From Nocardia flavorosea (GTDB lineage: Bacteria > Actinomycetota > Actinomycetes > Mycobacteriales > Mycobacteriaceae), in the NCBI RefSeq assembly GCF_015477805.1, contig NZ_JADLQL010000004.1, forward strand, positions 496,001 to 560,000: a DNA stretch of 64,000 bases. The letters are read 5' to 3'. The notes beneath the pieces are model-generated. The model saw only the letters and a program-made list of their open reading frames with translations, was not told the origin of the DNA and did no database searches. Below are positions 24,583 to 33,493 of this stretch, one piece after another (within the stretch, counting starts at the first letter, position 1; each line of letters opens with the position of its first letter). Position numbers and translations under genes: made by a program.

Positions 24583-25026
24583 TCACCACAGCGATTCACG
24601 AACCCCGGATTCGCCCGCCACCGGACCATCCGATGATTTGTCACGTCCGGCCGGGTCCGGGGCATAGTTCCCGGCCTCCGACAAACCGGCGACCAGATCG
24701 GTGAGGCTCGGGAGCTTCGCCTGCTGCTCCCGCAGCGGCTGCAGTATCTCCTCCGAACGTGCGGTCAGTTCCACCCGCGCGGCGCGGGCGGCAGCGGTGA
24801 CGGCCTCGGCTATCTCGTCATAGGTGAGATCGGAAATATCGTCCGCGAAAAGCGTTTCGACGATTTCGCCCTGTGCGTCGACCCGGATCATGACGCGTTT
24901 ATCCTCCGCGTACCCGGTGACGAACAACTGTGCCTGCTTCGCCTTGATCACCGCGATTTCATCCATGGAACGGCGGAAACCGTCGAGGATATCGTGGAAT
25001 TGACCCTTCAGATGTTCATTGGACAT
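24583..25026 (-). CDS. YbaB/EbfC-family nucleoid-associated-like protein
   Basis: 147 residues, starting at the ATG at 25,026 (MSNEHLKGQF) because a good ribosome-binding site (GAAGGAG) precedes it; a longer frame upstream has no such site and an atypical composition. The sequence is helix, three strands (AQLFVTGYAEDKRVMIRVDA, QGEIVETLF), helix, which is the YbaB/EbfC layout. Members bind DNA, but in actinobacterial secretion and toxin operons such small proteins often sit next to WXG genes with an unknown role, perhaps as a chaperone for the exported partner (inference). It lies 15 nt before the giant gene and 19 nt after the 491-residue gene, so the set is one transcription unit. Confidence 0.75.
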   Translation of the reverse strand: MSNEHLKGQFHDILDGFRRSMDEIAVIKAKQAQLFVTGYAEDKRVMIRVDAQGEIVETLFADDISDLTYDEIAEAVTAAARAARVELTARSEEILQPLREQQAKLPSLTDLVAGLSEAGNYAPDPAGRDKSSDGPVAGESGVRESLW

Positions 25027-25045
25027 CTGTGCTCCTTCGCCATGC

Positions 25046-26521
25046 TCAGCCCACCGCGCCGAGCCGCTGCTGGAATCGCATCTCGAATCCGGACAGATAC
25101 GCCGAGGGCGCCACCGACGACGACGACCGTTCCATGACCCCGTCGTCGGCGACATAGAACACCGCCCGCCCGAGCATCACCTGACCTTCGGGCGGGGGCA
25201 CCTGGACGATCCAGCCCACACTGACCCGCTCGGCCACCAGTCCGGATACCGGGTAGCCGGGAGTCTCCAGCCCGCGCTCCAGAATGTAATCCCGAACCAC
25301 ATCGACGGCATCCCCGGCAGGCAGCGGGGTCAGCAACACCGCCGCCAGACCTGCGGCGTCGAACTGGACGAATGCCGAATCCACATCGAACCGTTCGGGG
25401 TCGGGGAACAACGCCTCCAGCAGATCCCGGGTGACCAGCCCGGATTCGGCCGCTCCGAGCACGGTCTCGGCGGCGAGGCGCAGTTCCGAGTCGCCGGGTA
25501 CCGCGGCAGAATCGACAGCGGTGAGCACCCGGCCGACCACGCTGTCCTCGGCCCAGATGTCGGGGACGGCGATCTCGGCGGCCCCGGGCTTCGGGGAGTC
25601 ACCGTGCCACCACCGCCCGGCCTGCCACCAATAGCAAAAGGTCAGCAATCCGCGACCGGCCCGCGTGTTCATCACATCATCGGTGACCCACACCGGCGCG
25701 CCGCGATACAGGTCCGGGAACTCGGCTTCGCCGTGGTAGGCGGCGGCCAGCCGCGCGCAGTCGGCCCGGCCGCCCGAGAGCACCGCCCGGCCGCCCGACA
25801 GCAGCGACAGGGTGGCGCCGTTACGTTCACCGTCCTCGTAGATTCCCACTGAGGGGGCGATCCGAGCGCCGTTGTCGCCGCCGGCCGCCGCGTCGGTAGC
25901 GGCGAGCATCACCCAGCGCGCCCACAGCACCGGCAAGGGGGGCAGCCGATCGCTGGTATCCGCATTCTCACCCCCCGAGCCGGCGGCCTGTTTCGGTGTG
26001 CGGATCTGATGTCCGTCGTGATACAGGTACGCCGCCAGCCAGGTCGGCAGCCGCGACCGCGGGAAGGTCTCGAGGTCGGCCAGATACGCCTCTACCGGGA
26101 AAAGCTGGCCGGGCGGGAATGGCTGGTCCCCGTAGTCGTAAACGACCTCGGGAGCATCGGTGGCCGTCTGGTCGAGCACCATGCGCAGCCAGGGACCGGC
26201 GGCCGAATGTGCCATGAGCGCGCGCAGTTCGCGTACCAGCCGGACGGTGGAGTCCGCAGGTAGGGCGCGTACCGCGGATTCCCCATCGGTGTAGACGAGC
26301 TCGGCCGCTTCCTCGGCGACTGTGAGGGCGAAAACGGCTCGCAACCGGGTCCACCCGGGCGGGGCCCCTGTCGCGAGCTCACCGGCGATGCGGCGAATGA
26401 GCACGTCGGTACGCTCATCCGGGTCCTCTGGCTGCCGTGGTCCACCGAGGTTGAAACCCACATCGGGCGCATCGTCGGGGCCCGCCTCGGCAGCCGTGGA
26501 AACTTCCGTAGGACTGGCCAT
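25046..26521 (-). CDS. Candidate immunity or chaperone protein of the giant toxin (YrhB/Imm35-like C-terminus)
   Basis: 491 residues. The start is an ATG preceded by AGGGG inside the end of the WXG gene, only 3 nt after its stop. The N-terminal 150 residues (GWTRLRAVFALTVAEEAAELVYTDGE, DYGDQPFPP, FPRSRLPTWLAAYL) recall the YezG/DUF600 type of immunity fold. The middle is of unknown type and repeats LSGGRA. The last 90 residues, from AVDVVRDYILERG through VGWIVQVPP, LGRAVFYVADDGVME and the SSVAPSAYLSGFE helix, resemble the YrhB/Imm35 immunity domain. The gene lies between the WXG and YbaB-like genes of the operon. A protective role against the giant protein fits, but one immunity protein for so many effector domains is not obvious, so a secretion chaperone is the main alternative. 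Confidence 0.6.
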   Translation of the reverse strand: MASPTEVSTAAEAGPDDAPDVGFNLGGPRQPEDPDERTDVLIRRIAGELATGAPPGWTRLRAVFALTVAEEAAELVYTDGESAVRALPADSTVRLVRELRALMAHSAAGPWLRMVLDQTATDAPEVVYDYGDQPFPPGQLFPVEAYLADLETFPRSRLPTWLAAYLYHDGHQIRTPKQAAGSGGENADTSDRLPPLPVLWARWVMLAATDAAAGGDNGARIAPSVGIYEDGERNGATLSLLSGGRAVLSGGRADCARLAAAYHGEAEFPDLYRGAPVWVTDDVMNTRAGRGLLTFCYWWQAGRWWHGDSPKPGAAEIAVPDIWAEDSVVGRVLTAVDSAAVPGDSELRLAAETVLGAAESGLVTRDLLEALFPDPERFDVDSAFVQFDAAGLAAVLLTPLPAGDAVDVVRDYILERGLETPGYPVSGLVAERVSVGWIVQVPPPEGQVMLGRAVFYVADDGVMERSSSSVAPSAYLSGFEMRFQQRLGAVG

Positions 26522-26524
26522 CAG

Positions 26525-26863
26525 CTACCCCTGGTTCCCACGAAACCCGGCTCGGTTATCGTCTTCCTGCCGACGCAGAACCTTGGCGGCGTCTCGCTGC
26601 GCATCCGCGATATCCTCGAAGACCTTCGCCAGGCCCGGTAATGCGCCGGGCTTCTCCCCTTCGCCCACGGCGAGCGCGTTCCGCGCCGGAATGTATGCCT
26701 CGGCGAACTGCTCGCCGTATCTGTCGTCGCCCCACGCCCCGTGTAGGGCGGCGGTGCGTTCCCGCAGTCGCGACGCGATGGCACCCAGCAACTCACCGGC
26801 CCCGCCGGAGCTGTTCGCGGCCTTTTCCAGCGCGTCGATATACACGGATACTTTGCCGCTCAT
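26525..26863 (-). CDS. WXG100-like ESX substrate, first gene of the toxin operon
   Basis: 112 residues. It starts at the ATG at 26,863 with AGGAG 7 nt upstream; a longer frame to 26,944 lacks a site. Two helices are separated by a WG turn (HGAWGDDRYGEQFAEAY, about residue 42), the hallmark of WXG100-type proteins that leave the cell through type VII secretion. It is longer at the turn than typical WXG100 proteins. As first gene of the operon it probably pairs with the WXG-like head of the giant protein for co-export (inference). Its ribosome-binding site abuts the 3' end of a dead P450 gene, so the operon promoter must lie in or beyond that relic. Confidence 0.8.
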   Translation of the reverse strand: MSGKVSVYIDALEKAANSSGGAGELLGAIASRLRERTAALHGAWGDDRYGEQFAEAYIPARNALAVGEGEKPGALPGLAKVFEDIADAQRDAAKVLRRQEDDNRAGFRGNQG

Positions 26864-26873
26864 CACCGGACTC

Positions 26874-27290
26874 CTATCGTGCGGGACAGACGAGTTCATC
26901 GTCACAACCCGGTCCAGGAGGCTCCCCGCAGACGGGAAGGGCACCGGCCACCGGTTCCAGCCGCACCCGGGCCACCACGGTGGCCAGAATCGTGGTGGCC
27001 TCCAGCCAGGCGAACGGCTCGCCGATGCAATTGCGGTTGCCGATACCGAATGGCTGGAACGCCCCGCTGCGTGTTACCGACTTCCGGTATTCCGGGGTCC
27101 AGCGGTCCGGATCGAAACTTGCCGGATCGGGAATCTATTTCGGGTCGTTGTGCAATACGTACGGCGAGTAGACGATGGTCGTACCCGGCGGAACGGTGAC
27201 GCCGCCCGAGTTCGTGGAATGCGAACGCCAGTGTGTTCGGCACGGTCTCGTATCCGGCCTCGAAGACTCTGCGGCCCGATCAGAGTGGCT
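26874..27290 (-). pseudogene. Cytochrome P450 relic with internal deletion and in-frame stop
   Basis: Three conserved P450 blocks can be read on the minus strand. The I-helix piece is FEAGYETVPNTLAFAFHELG near 27,200-27,270. A frame change then joins it to GGVTVPPGTTIVYSPYVLHN with a TAG after HNDPK, near 27,137. The haem loop AFQPFGIGNRNCIGEPFAW follows, and the frame ends ELVCPAR at 26,874. The K-helix region and the whole N-terminal half are missing. It is a dead gene, unrelated in detail to the intact P450 at 31,989. Confidence 0.8.
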
Positions 27291-27445
27291 CACTACGAAC
27301 TCCTGCCGCGAGGTACAAACTCGTCGGCAATGTAGCCAGGCGAACCAAAGACACTTCCCACCAGTGAACGAAAGCCCGGTCACCGAGGGCCGAGAGCCCG
27401 ATGGCCGATTGTCGCCGAGGTGCCCGCGTTCTACTCTGAGACATC

Positions 27446-29971
27446 GTGGTCAGTAAGCCGGGTCAGCACGGAATCGGGGCCGCGGCAGCGGGTTTCTTCG
27501 TCGGGCGAATCCCTGAGCTGGCGCGGATCAGTATCCTGCTCACCGAGCGGATCGAGCTCATCACTCTGGTCGGCGGTAGTGGCATAGGGAAAACCCGCCT
27601 CGCCTTGGAAACGGCCAACCGGCTGCGCGCAGACAGCACCACCCGGGTTTTCTGGGTGGCGCTGGCACGCCTGGTCGCCGAGGGCGATACCGGGGGCCCT
27701 GTGGAGCGGGAGATCGCCGCCACGATCGGCGGCGCAGATTCCGCCGATCGGCCTCTGTTCCGGACGATCAGTGACGCGCTGGCCGCCCTCGTCGCCGACG
27801 GTATCCATCCGGTCCTCGTCCTCGACAATTGCGAACATGTTCTTCCCGCCGTGACCGGACTCGTGGCCGCGCTCGCCGACGCGGTACCCGGGTCGACCGT
27901 TCTGGCCACCAGCCAGGAGCGGCTCGGTCTGCCGGACGAGGCCCTGGTTCATGTACCGCCGCTGACAAGTGCGGAATCCCTGGCGCTGCTCCGCTATCAC
28001 GCCGTACGCGTCGGCCGCGAGATCGACGACGCCGAGGCGGCCGCGACCCTGTGCCGACGGGTCGACCACAACCCACTCCACATCCGGCTCGCCGCGGCGC
28101 GGCTGCGCCACCGGCCCACCGCCCATGTGCTTCGCGAACTGACCGGGGACCACACCGACGGCCGGTTGGCCTGGACCAGCGGCGCGCGCACCGGGATAGA
28201 CCCACGGCACACCGATATGGGCAACGCCATCGACTGGTCCTTCGATCTCGCCACCGCCGACGAGCAACTTCTGCTGCGGCGGCTTTCCATCTTCGCCTCC
28301 GGGCACGACAGCAACGGTTCCGAGCACCCCTCCGGTCCACACCGAGGTGTCGATATCCACGCCGTCGTCGCCGTATGCGCCGATTCTTCGGACCTCACCG
28401 CCGAATCGATTCCTCCGCTGCTGGAACAACTCACCGACCGGTCGCTGGTATCGACCGACAGCTCCGCGGAGAGCACCCACTATTTTCTCTTGGAGAGCAT
28501 CCGGGTCTACGCCCGGAGCCGGTTCGCGACCGCGTCCGGCGAAACAGCTCATCTCGCGTACCGGCATCGGAAATATTACCGAGACAGGCTGATCGACGCC
28601 CAGCACGCATATTTCGGACCCGACGAATCGAGACTCCTGGACTGGGTTCGCACGGTGTGGCCGGATATCGCCACCGCGGTGGATCACAGCCTCGCGCAAG
28701 ACGATACCGACGACACCCTCGCCATGGCACTCAGCCTGACTATGATGCAAGTTCCCTACATATTCGGTCGCACGCGTCAAATCCAGTATTGGATCGAGCA
28801 GGCACTCGCACAGCGCAGAGCGTCGGGCAGGCCACACACCGAACTCGATCTGGCGGCGATGGCGCAGCTGACCTGGCTCATGGCCGTTCAGAACACCGGG
28901 GACAGGGCGGATCGGCTGGTCGAGGAGTGTGTTCGGGCCGCTACCCTGGGCGCCGAAGCGCCACCGTGGAAAGAATGTCCCGAGACCGATTTCGGGCTTC
29001 CCGGAACGGTGGAATTTGCTTGCGGCACCGTTCTTTTGAATGTGCACGGTGATTCCGGCTGTATTCCTGTCCTGTCGCGGGCCCGGCGGAAGCTCGAGCG
29101 GGCCGGCGACGATTTCGGCGCGTTCATGGCCCGCTGTGTCGAATCGGTCGCCGAAAGCCTGCTGGGGTCTCCGCACCGCGCCGCCCGGCTCGCCATGGAC
29201 AACATCAGAATCTGCGCTGCGAGAGGCGCGGTGAGTAATGCGGCCTGCGCCGAATTGGAGCTCGTCATCGCGCTGCCACGAATGGGCCGGGTCACAGAGG
29301 CGTTGTCGACAGGCAGAATCGTCATGGCGCACCGCCTCCGGCTCGGCCATCAGTGGGACATGATCTGGGGTTTGCATATCCGGATGTGGGCGCTGCGCGT
29401 CCTTCTCACCGAGATCGAGGACGACGACCCGCGCCGCCGAACGGTTGCGGAGCATATCGCCCACCTCGCGGGTGGCGCCGAAACGTATTCGCGCAGTCTC
29501 GGGTACTCGGTGGTGGGCAAGGGCCCGATGCTGGCCGAAACCGCCTCCGCTATCGCCGCCGCCAGAGCGGTTCTCGGTGCGACCGACTACCTGAACGCCG
29601 AGGACGCCGGCCGGAAACTGCGGCCGGAGCTCTGCGAAGTCCAGCAGCTGGTTTTGGGCACGCGGCGTCTCGAGCCCCGGCCACGACCGATCGATACCGC
29701 CACCGGTTCACGCTGGACCGAGCTGACCTCCGCCGAACGGGATATCGCCGTCCTGGCGGCGGCGGGATGGTCCAATTCCGCGATAGCACGGCACCGCGGG
29801 AATTCGCCACGAACCATCGACACCCATATGGTGTCCATTCTGCGGAAGCTGGGCATCGGTTCGCGCACCGAGATTTCGTTGCACATCCCGCCGGATCACC
29901 TCCCCGCACCTGACCGCATAGGCGCGCCACGGAGGCCCGTGATCCACCCGGCTGTCGGGACAGAGCTCTGA
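27446..29971 (+). CDS. Large ATPase-LuxR transcriptional regulator
   Basis: 841 residues with a GTG start. An N-terminal NB-ARC/AAA-type ATPase has Walker A GGSGIGKT at residues 43-50 and a Walker B LVLDNCEHV near 127. A long helical middle region follows, and the C-terminal helix-turn-helix (LTSAERDIAVLAAAGWSNSAIA, then SPRTIDTHMVSILRKLGI) belongs to the LuxR class. Such proteins switch on neighbouring metabolic operons on binding ATP and an inducer (family knowledge). It ends tail to tail, 29 nt from the next LuxR gene, and its start faces away from the toxin operon across the P450 relic, so it could control that operon (inference). Confidence 0.85.
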   Translation: MVSKPGQHGIGAAAAGFFVGRIPELARISILLTERIELITLVGGSGIGKTRLALETANRLRADSTTRVFWVALARLVAEGDTGGPVEREIAATIGGADSADRPLFRTISDALAALVADGIHPVLVLDNCEHVLPAVTGLVAALADAVPGSTVLATSQERLGLPDEALVHVPPLTSAESLALLRYHAVRVGREIDDAEAAATLCRRVDHNPLHIRLAAARLRHRPTAHVLRELTGDHTDGRLAWTSGARTGIDPRHTDMGNAIDWSFDLATADEQLLLRRLSIFASGHDSNGSEHPSGPHRGVDIHAVVAVCADSSDLTAESIPPLLEQLTDRSLVSTDSSAESTHYFLLESIRVYARSRFATASGETAHLAYRHRKYYRDRLIDAQHAYFGPDESRLLDWVRTVWPDIATAVDHSLAQDDTDDTLAMALSLTMMQVPYIFGRTRQIQYWIEQALAQRRASGRPHTELDLAAMAQLTWLMAVQNTGDRADRLVEECVRAATLGAEAPPWKECPETDFGLPGTVEFACGTVLLNVHGDSGCIPVLSRARRKLERAGDDFGAFMARCVESVAESLLGSPHRAARLAMDNIRICAARGAVSNAACAELELVIALPRMGRVTEALSTGRIVMAHRLRLGHQWDMIWGLHIRMWALRVLLTEIEDDDPRRRTVAEHIAHLAGGAETYSRSLGYSVVGKGPMLAETASAIAAARAVLGATDYLNAEDAGRKLRPELCEVQQLVLGTRRLEPRPRPIDTATGSRWTELTSAERDIAVLAAAGWSNSAIARHRGNSPRTIDTHMVSILRKLGIGSRTEISLHIPPDHLPAPDRIGAPRRPVIHPAVGTEL

Positions 29972-30000
29972 AGCCGCAAAGGAATCCGCCGTCGGTGGAA

Positions 30001-31746
30001 CTACTGGCGACGTTCGAGGTGCGCCGGGCGTGCCAGGTCCCGGGGCATATGCTCGAGAATCTCGGTACGGCGGGTGATCATCAATTTGCCCCGCACCGCC
30101 GCCAGCTGAGCATCCACGGTTCGCACCGAGGCGCCGCGGCGCTCGGCGATCTCACGATTGGTCAGCCCACCGGCGGCCAACAGGGCCACGGCCACTTCGG
30201 CGGGAGTCAGTTGGTCCCATAGCGATGACGTCGTAGCAGGTGAGAGGCTTCCATCTCCGGGGCCGGCCGTGCCGGAGACCAGGCGGCGCAGCAGTGCCTC
30301 GGCACCTTCCTGCGCTCCGGCCGCCAGCTCACGGCACAATTCCGTCCAACCGGCGGCCCACGCGGTATCCGCCGTGGTGGGCTCGGACGACAGAATCGAC
30401 GCCATCGCCTCGGCGATCTCCCACCCCACTACCCGTTCGGACGCGTCCGGCAGTGCTGTCGCCACAGCGCGCACGACATCGCCACCGGCACCATGGATCC
30501 ACGTCCTCCCGTCCCCGCCGAACGGCCCCGTTCCGGTATCCCGCACAATGCGCACCCAGTCCCGGTAGAAGCGGCGATACCGGCGCGGCAGTGCGTCCGC
30601 CATTCCGGGATCCGTGGCGCGGAGGCGTTCCGCCGCGTACAGCCGTACGCTGCCGGCCAAGTGGTACCGGACGGCGGTCGCGGTAACCCGCACACCGACC
30701 AGCGATTTGTCCGACAACCGTTCCAGCAACCGCGGCACCTGCTGTGCGACGACCACCGCACCATCGGAACATATCGCAGCGACAGCGGCCGACTCGACAC
30801 CGCAACCTTCGGCGGCCTCGTCGAATACCGGCGCGAACACCGACATCCGATCGAGCAGTGTTCGCTCCGAGCGATCGCAGAGCCGGTAGGACCAGTCGAT
30901 CGCCTCCCCTACACCCAGATGGCGCGATCCGGCACCGACCACGGCAAACCGCGACCACCGCAATCTTCTGTCGTCATCGCCGCCGGTCAGCTCCCGTAGC
31001 AGCCCGGCCGGAGATACATGCAGTAAGCGCATAGCGGCCAGCCGGATGAACAATGGGTTGTTCTCCACCGCACGGCAGATTTCGGCGGAGACAGCGAATC
31101 CGCCGGCATTGCCGGGCATCGGGCGGCCGATTCGCTCGGCCCGCCTGTGGAACAACTCGACCGCGGACGAGGCGGACAGCGACGGCACCGCGACGATGTA
31201 CTCGTCCGCCCAGCCGATGCATTCCCGGCTGGTCGCGATGATCGTGAGCGCGGGCAACGCGTCGAGCAGTCCGGCGACCAACGCCGACACCGCGTTCAGC
31301 ACATGTTCGCAATTGTCGAGGGCCAGCACCATACGATCACCCGGCGCGGCCGTCAACGCGTCGACCAGACCTTGCACCGCCGGACGTACGGCGCGGGTGG
31401 CGCCGAATACCGAGGACAGCAGATGCCCGGCGAGATCCTCGGCGTCGCGGGCCCGGGGCAGCGCTGCCAGACGCGCTCGATATATGCGATGGCGCGGCGT
31501 TCGCGCCAGATCGCGCAGCACCCGTTCGGCCAGTCTCGTCTTACCCACTCCGGCCGGGCCGCTGAGAGTGATCAGTCGCATCCCGTCGCGGGCCAGCGTC
31601 ACGACCCTGCGCAGCTCCGCCTCCCGGCCCACGAACTCGGTCCCACCATGCCCGCCCTCGCGACCAGCAGCGACCCCCTGGGAGGCAGCCGGGAATCCTG
31701 TGGTGTTCGAATCCGAGACGGCGGTATCGGTAACTTTATTCGACAT
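30001..31746 (-). CDS. ATPase-LuxR transcriptional regulator, shorter paralogue
   Basis: 581 residues. Walker A GPAGVGKT lies at about residues 63-70 and Walker B MVLALDNCEHV later in the ATPase. The C-terminal helix-turn-helix reads LTPAEVAVALLAAGGLTNREIA then ASVRTVDAQLAAVRGKLMI. The helical sensor part is much shorter than in the 841-residue neighbour, but the two share the LDNCEHV and SWEXIG-type ATPase features and come from the same family. No strong ribosome-binding site is seen before the ATG. It is upstream of nothing on its own strand within 900 bp except the far end of the toxin region; its targets are unknown. Confidence 0.85.
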   Translation of the reverse strand: MSNKVTDTAVSDSNTTGFPAASQGVAAGREGGHGGTEFVGREAELRRVVTLARDGMRLITLSGPAGVGKTRLAERVLRDLARTPRHRIYRARLAALPRARDAEDLAGHLLSSVFGATRAVRPAVQGLVDALTAAPGDRMVLALDNCEHVLNAVSALVAGLLDALPALTIIATSRECIGWADEYIVAVPSLSASSAVELFHRRAERIGRPMPGNAGGFAVSAEICRAVENNPLFIRLAAMRLLHVSPAGLLRELTGGDDDRRLRWSRFAVVGAGSRHLGVGEAIDWSYRLCDRSERTLLDRMSVFAPVFDEAAEGCGVESAAVAAICSDGAVVVAQQVPRLLERLSDKSLVGVRVTATAVRYHLAGSVRLYAAERLRATDPGMADALPRRYRRFYRDWVRIVRDTGTGPFGGDGRTWIHGAGGDVVRAVATALPDASERVVGWEIAEAMASILSSEPTTADTAWAAGWTELCRELAAGAQEGAEALLRRLVSGTAGPGDGSLSPATTSSLWDQLTPAEVAVALLAAGGLTNREIAERRGASVRTVDAQLAAVRGKLMITRRTEILEHMPRDLARPAHLERRQ

Positions 31747-31988
31747 AACGAGACCCGATTCACTCTTTCGTGGGCGAAACTACGTATGCCACTCAGGACG
31801 CCTGATTCGCCACTGACAACTCGTCCCGGGAACCGCCCTGTTCGCCGTAACCCTTTGCGCTGTAGACTATTCGAGCAATAATCGGCCGGACAAGTAGGGT
31901 TATCCCCACAGGGTGGCTTCTTCGCATTCCCGCATGGCGCCCACGATCCGAAACGGTCACCGTGGAAATCCTTCGACGGAGGCCCTGA

Positions 31989-33365
31989 TCAGGATCGGGA
32001 CGGCCGCATCGCGGGCCGTGCGGTGAATCGCCGTCCCATTTTCAGGGTCAGGCCCGCCTGGGCCGGGATTGCGGTGGAGTCCGTGGACACCAGCCGCATG
32101 CGCTGCAGGGTCATAGCCAATGCCAGCTGCATTTCGGCCATAGCGAAAGTGTTGCCGATACACAGACGCGGACCCGCGCCGAACGGGTAGAACCCGGGCA
32201 TATCACCGTTGATCGCGTTCGAACCGGCGAATCGGCCGGGATCGAAGCGCTCGGGGTCGTCCCAGAAGTCCGGGTGACGATGAACGAGGTAGTAACTCCA
32301 GAAAATTTGCGTGCCCGCGGCTATCCGAAACCCACCGATCTCGTCGTCGGTCCCGGCCTGCCGAACCGTCTGCCAGGCCGGGGAGTACAGCCGCAGTGTT
32401 TCGAGGATCACCTGCTTGGCCACGACGAGCGCGGGCACGTCGGCCATGGTCGGTGTCCGCTCGCCGAGGACCCGGTCGACCTCGTCGAGAAGCTGCTGCT
32501 CGACCTCCGGATGCCGCCCGATCGAGTACCAGGCCCAGGCCAGCGTACTGGCACTGGTCTCGTGGCCCGCGAACAGCATGGTGAGCACTTCGTCCCGGAC
32601 CCGCGCATCGTCCATCGACTCGCCCGTATCGGCATCCCGGGCCTGAATCATCAAGGCCAGCAAGCTGCCGTCGTCGCTCTCGTCCCGGCGCTGCTCGGCG
32701 GTCATGTCGTAGATGATCTCGTCGAACACTGCCATCGCTGCGTGGAATCGCCGATGCCCGGGGGTCGGGACCGACAGCGGGACCAGCGGAAACTGCATAT
32801 ACGCGGCCAGCTCCCGGGTCGCGGTGTCCACCGCGGCGGTGAACCGGCGGATCGCGGACTCCGGGAACTCGGTACCGAAAAGCGTGCGGACCACGATCCG
32901 CAGGGTCATGGCGCTCATCTCGTGGGCGATATCCAGGGCTCCGCCGGCCGCGTGCACGGATTCCCACCGGTCGAGTGTCTCGGCGATCGTCCCGGTCATG
33001 ACTCCACCGAAACCGGTGATGTGCTTTCGGTGGAACGCCGGTTGTAGTAGCCGTCGCTGGGCGAGCCAGCCCGGCCGGGGGGCTGTGGCCAATCCGCTGC
33101 CGAAGAAGTTGCGCGCCATCTCCGCCATCGGCCCGTGACGATCGTAAATGCGCTGGTGTGTCTTCAGGACGCGATCGACATGGTCGGGATGATTGATCAA
33201 TACGAACGGCATCCGGGGGATCTCGACGGCGACCACGTCACCGTATTCGGCCACGGCTCGGGCCAGCAGTTTCAGCGGCGCACGTTGAAAAGCAATCGCA
33301 TTACGTATTTTTCCGCGCGGGCCGGGCGGAACGGTGGCGAGTGAAGTCGGTGAGGTAACCGTCAT
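31989..33365 (-). CDS. Cytochrome P450 monooxygenase
   Basis: 458 residues. The oxygen-binding I-helix motif AGHETSAS, the ExxR-type K-helix (ETLRLYSP) and the haem loop FGAGPRLCIGN with Cys402 as axial ligand are all present. The RBS GGAAAGG is 8 nt before the ATG. The N-terminus is soluble with a proline-rich start (TVPPGPRGK). The overall pattern, with a WAWYSIGRHPEVEQQLLDEV helix, is of the CYP102/CYP4-like soluble kind often tied to lipid or terpene hydroxylation. No ferredoxin or reductase is adjacent, so electrons must come from elsewhere. Confidence 0.92.
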   Translation of the reverse strand: MTVTSPTSLATVPPGPRGKIRNAIAFQRAPLKLLARAVAEYGDVVAVEIPRMPFVLINHPDHVDRVLKTHQRIYDRHGPMAEMARNFFGSGLATAPRPGWLAQRRLLQPAFHRKHITGFGGVMTGTIAETLDRWESVHAAGGALDIAHEMSAMTLRIVVRTLFGTEFPESAIRRFTAAVDTATRELAAYMQFPLVPLSVPTPGHRRFHAAMAVFDEIIYDMTAEQRRDESDDGSLLALMIQARDADTGESMDDARVRDEVLTMLFAGHETSASTLAWAWYSIGRHPEVEQQLLDEVDRVLGERTPTMADVPALVVAKQVILETLRLYSPAWQTVRQAGTDDEIGGFRIAAGTQIFWSYYLVHRHPDFWDDPERFDPGRFAGSNAINGDMPGFYPFGAGPRLCIGNTFAMAEMQLALAMTLQRMRLVSTDSTAIPAQAGLTLKMGRRFTARPAMRPSRS

Positions 33366-33493
33366 TGTCAGAGCCTTTCCGGCAACGTCGAATCACATTG
33401 CTGCCGCAGATTGCCGCAGCATCGATATTTCGTCGTTCGAATTTTCGGTCCGGCCCACACTCCGAAACAAGTAGGGAAATCCCTGAACAGCCG

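Noticed and set aside
27431-29464. A 677-codon open frame antisense to the 841-residue LuxR regulator
   Set aside because: It is a mirror of a strongly coding GC-rich gene; the antisense product has no recognisable domain and the sense gene has clear Walker and helix-turn-helix motifs.
31880-31920. A DnaA-box-like ttatccccacag near 31,895
   Set aside because: Single copy with an extra base relative to the consensus and no other origin features.
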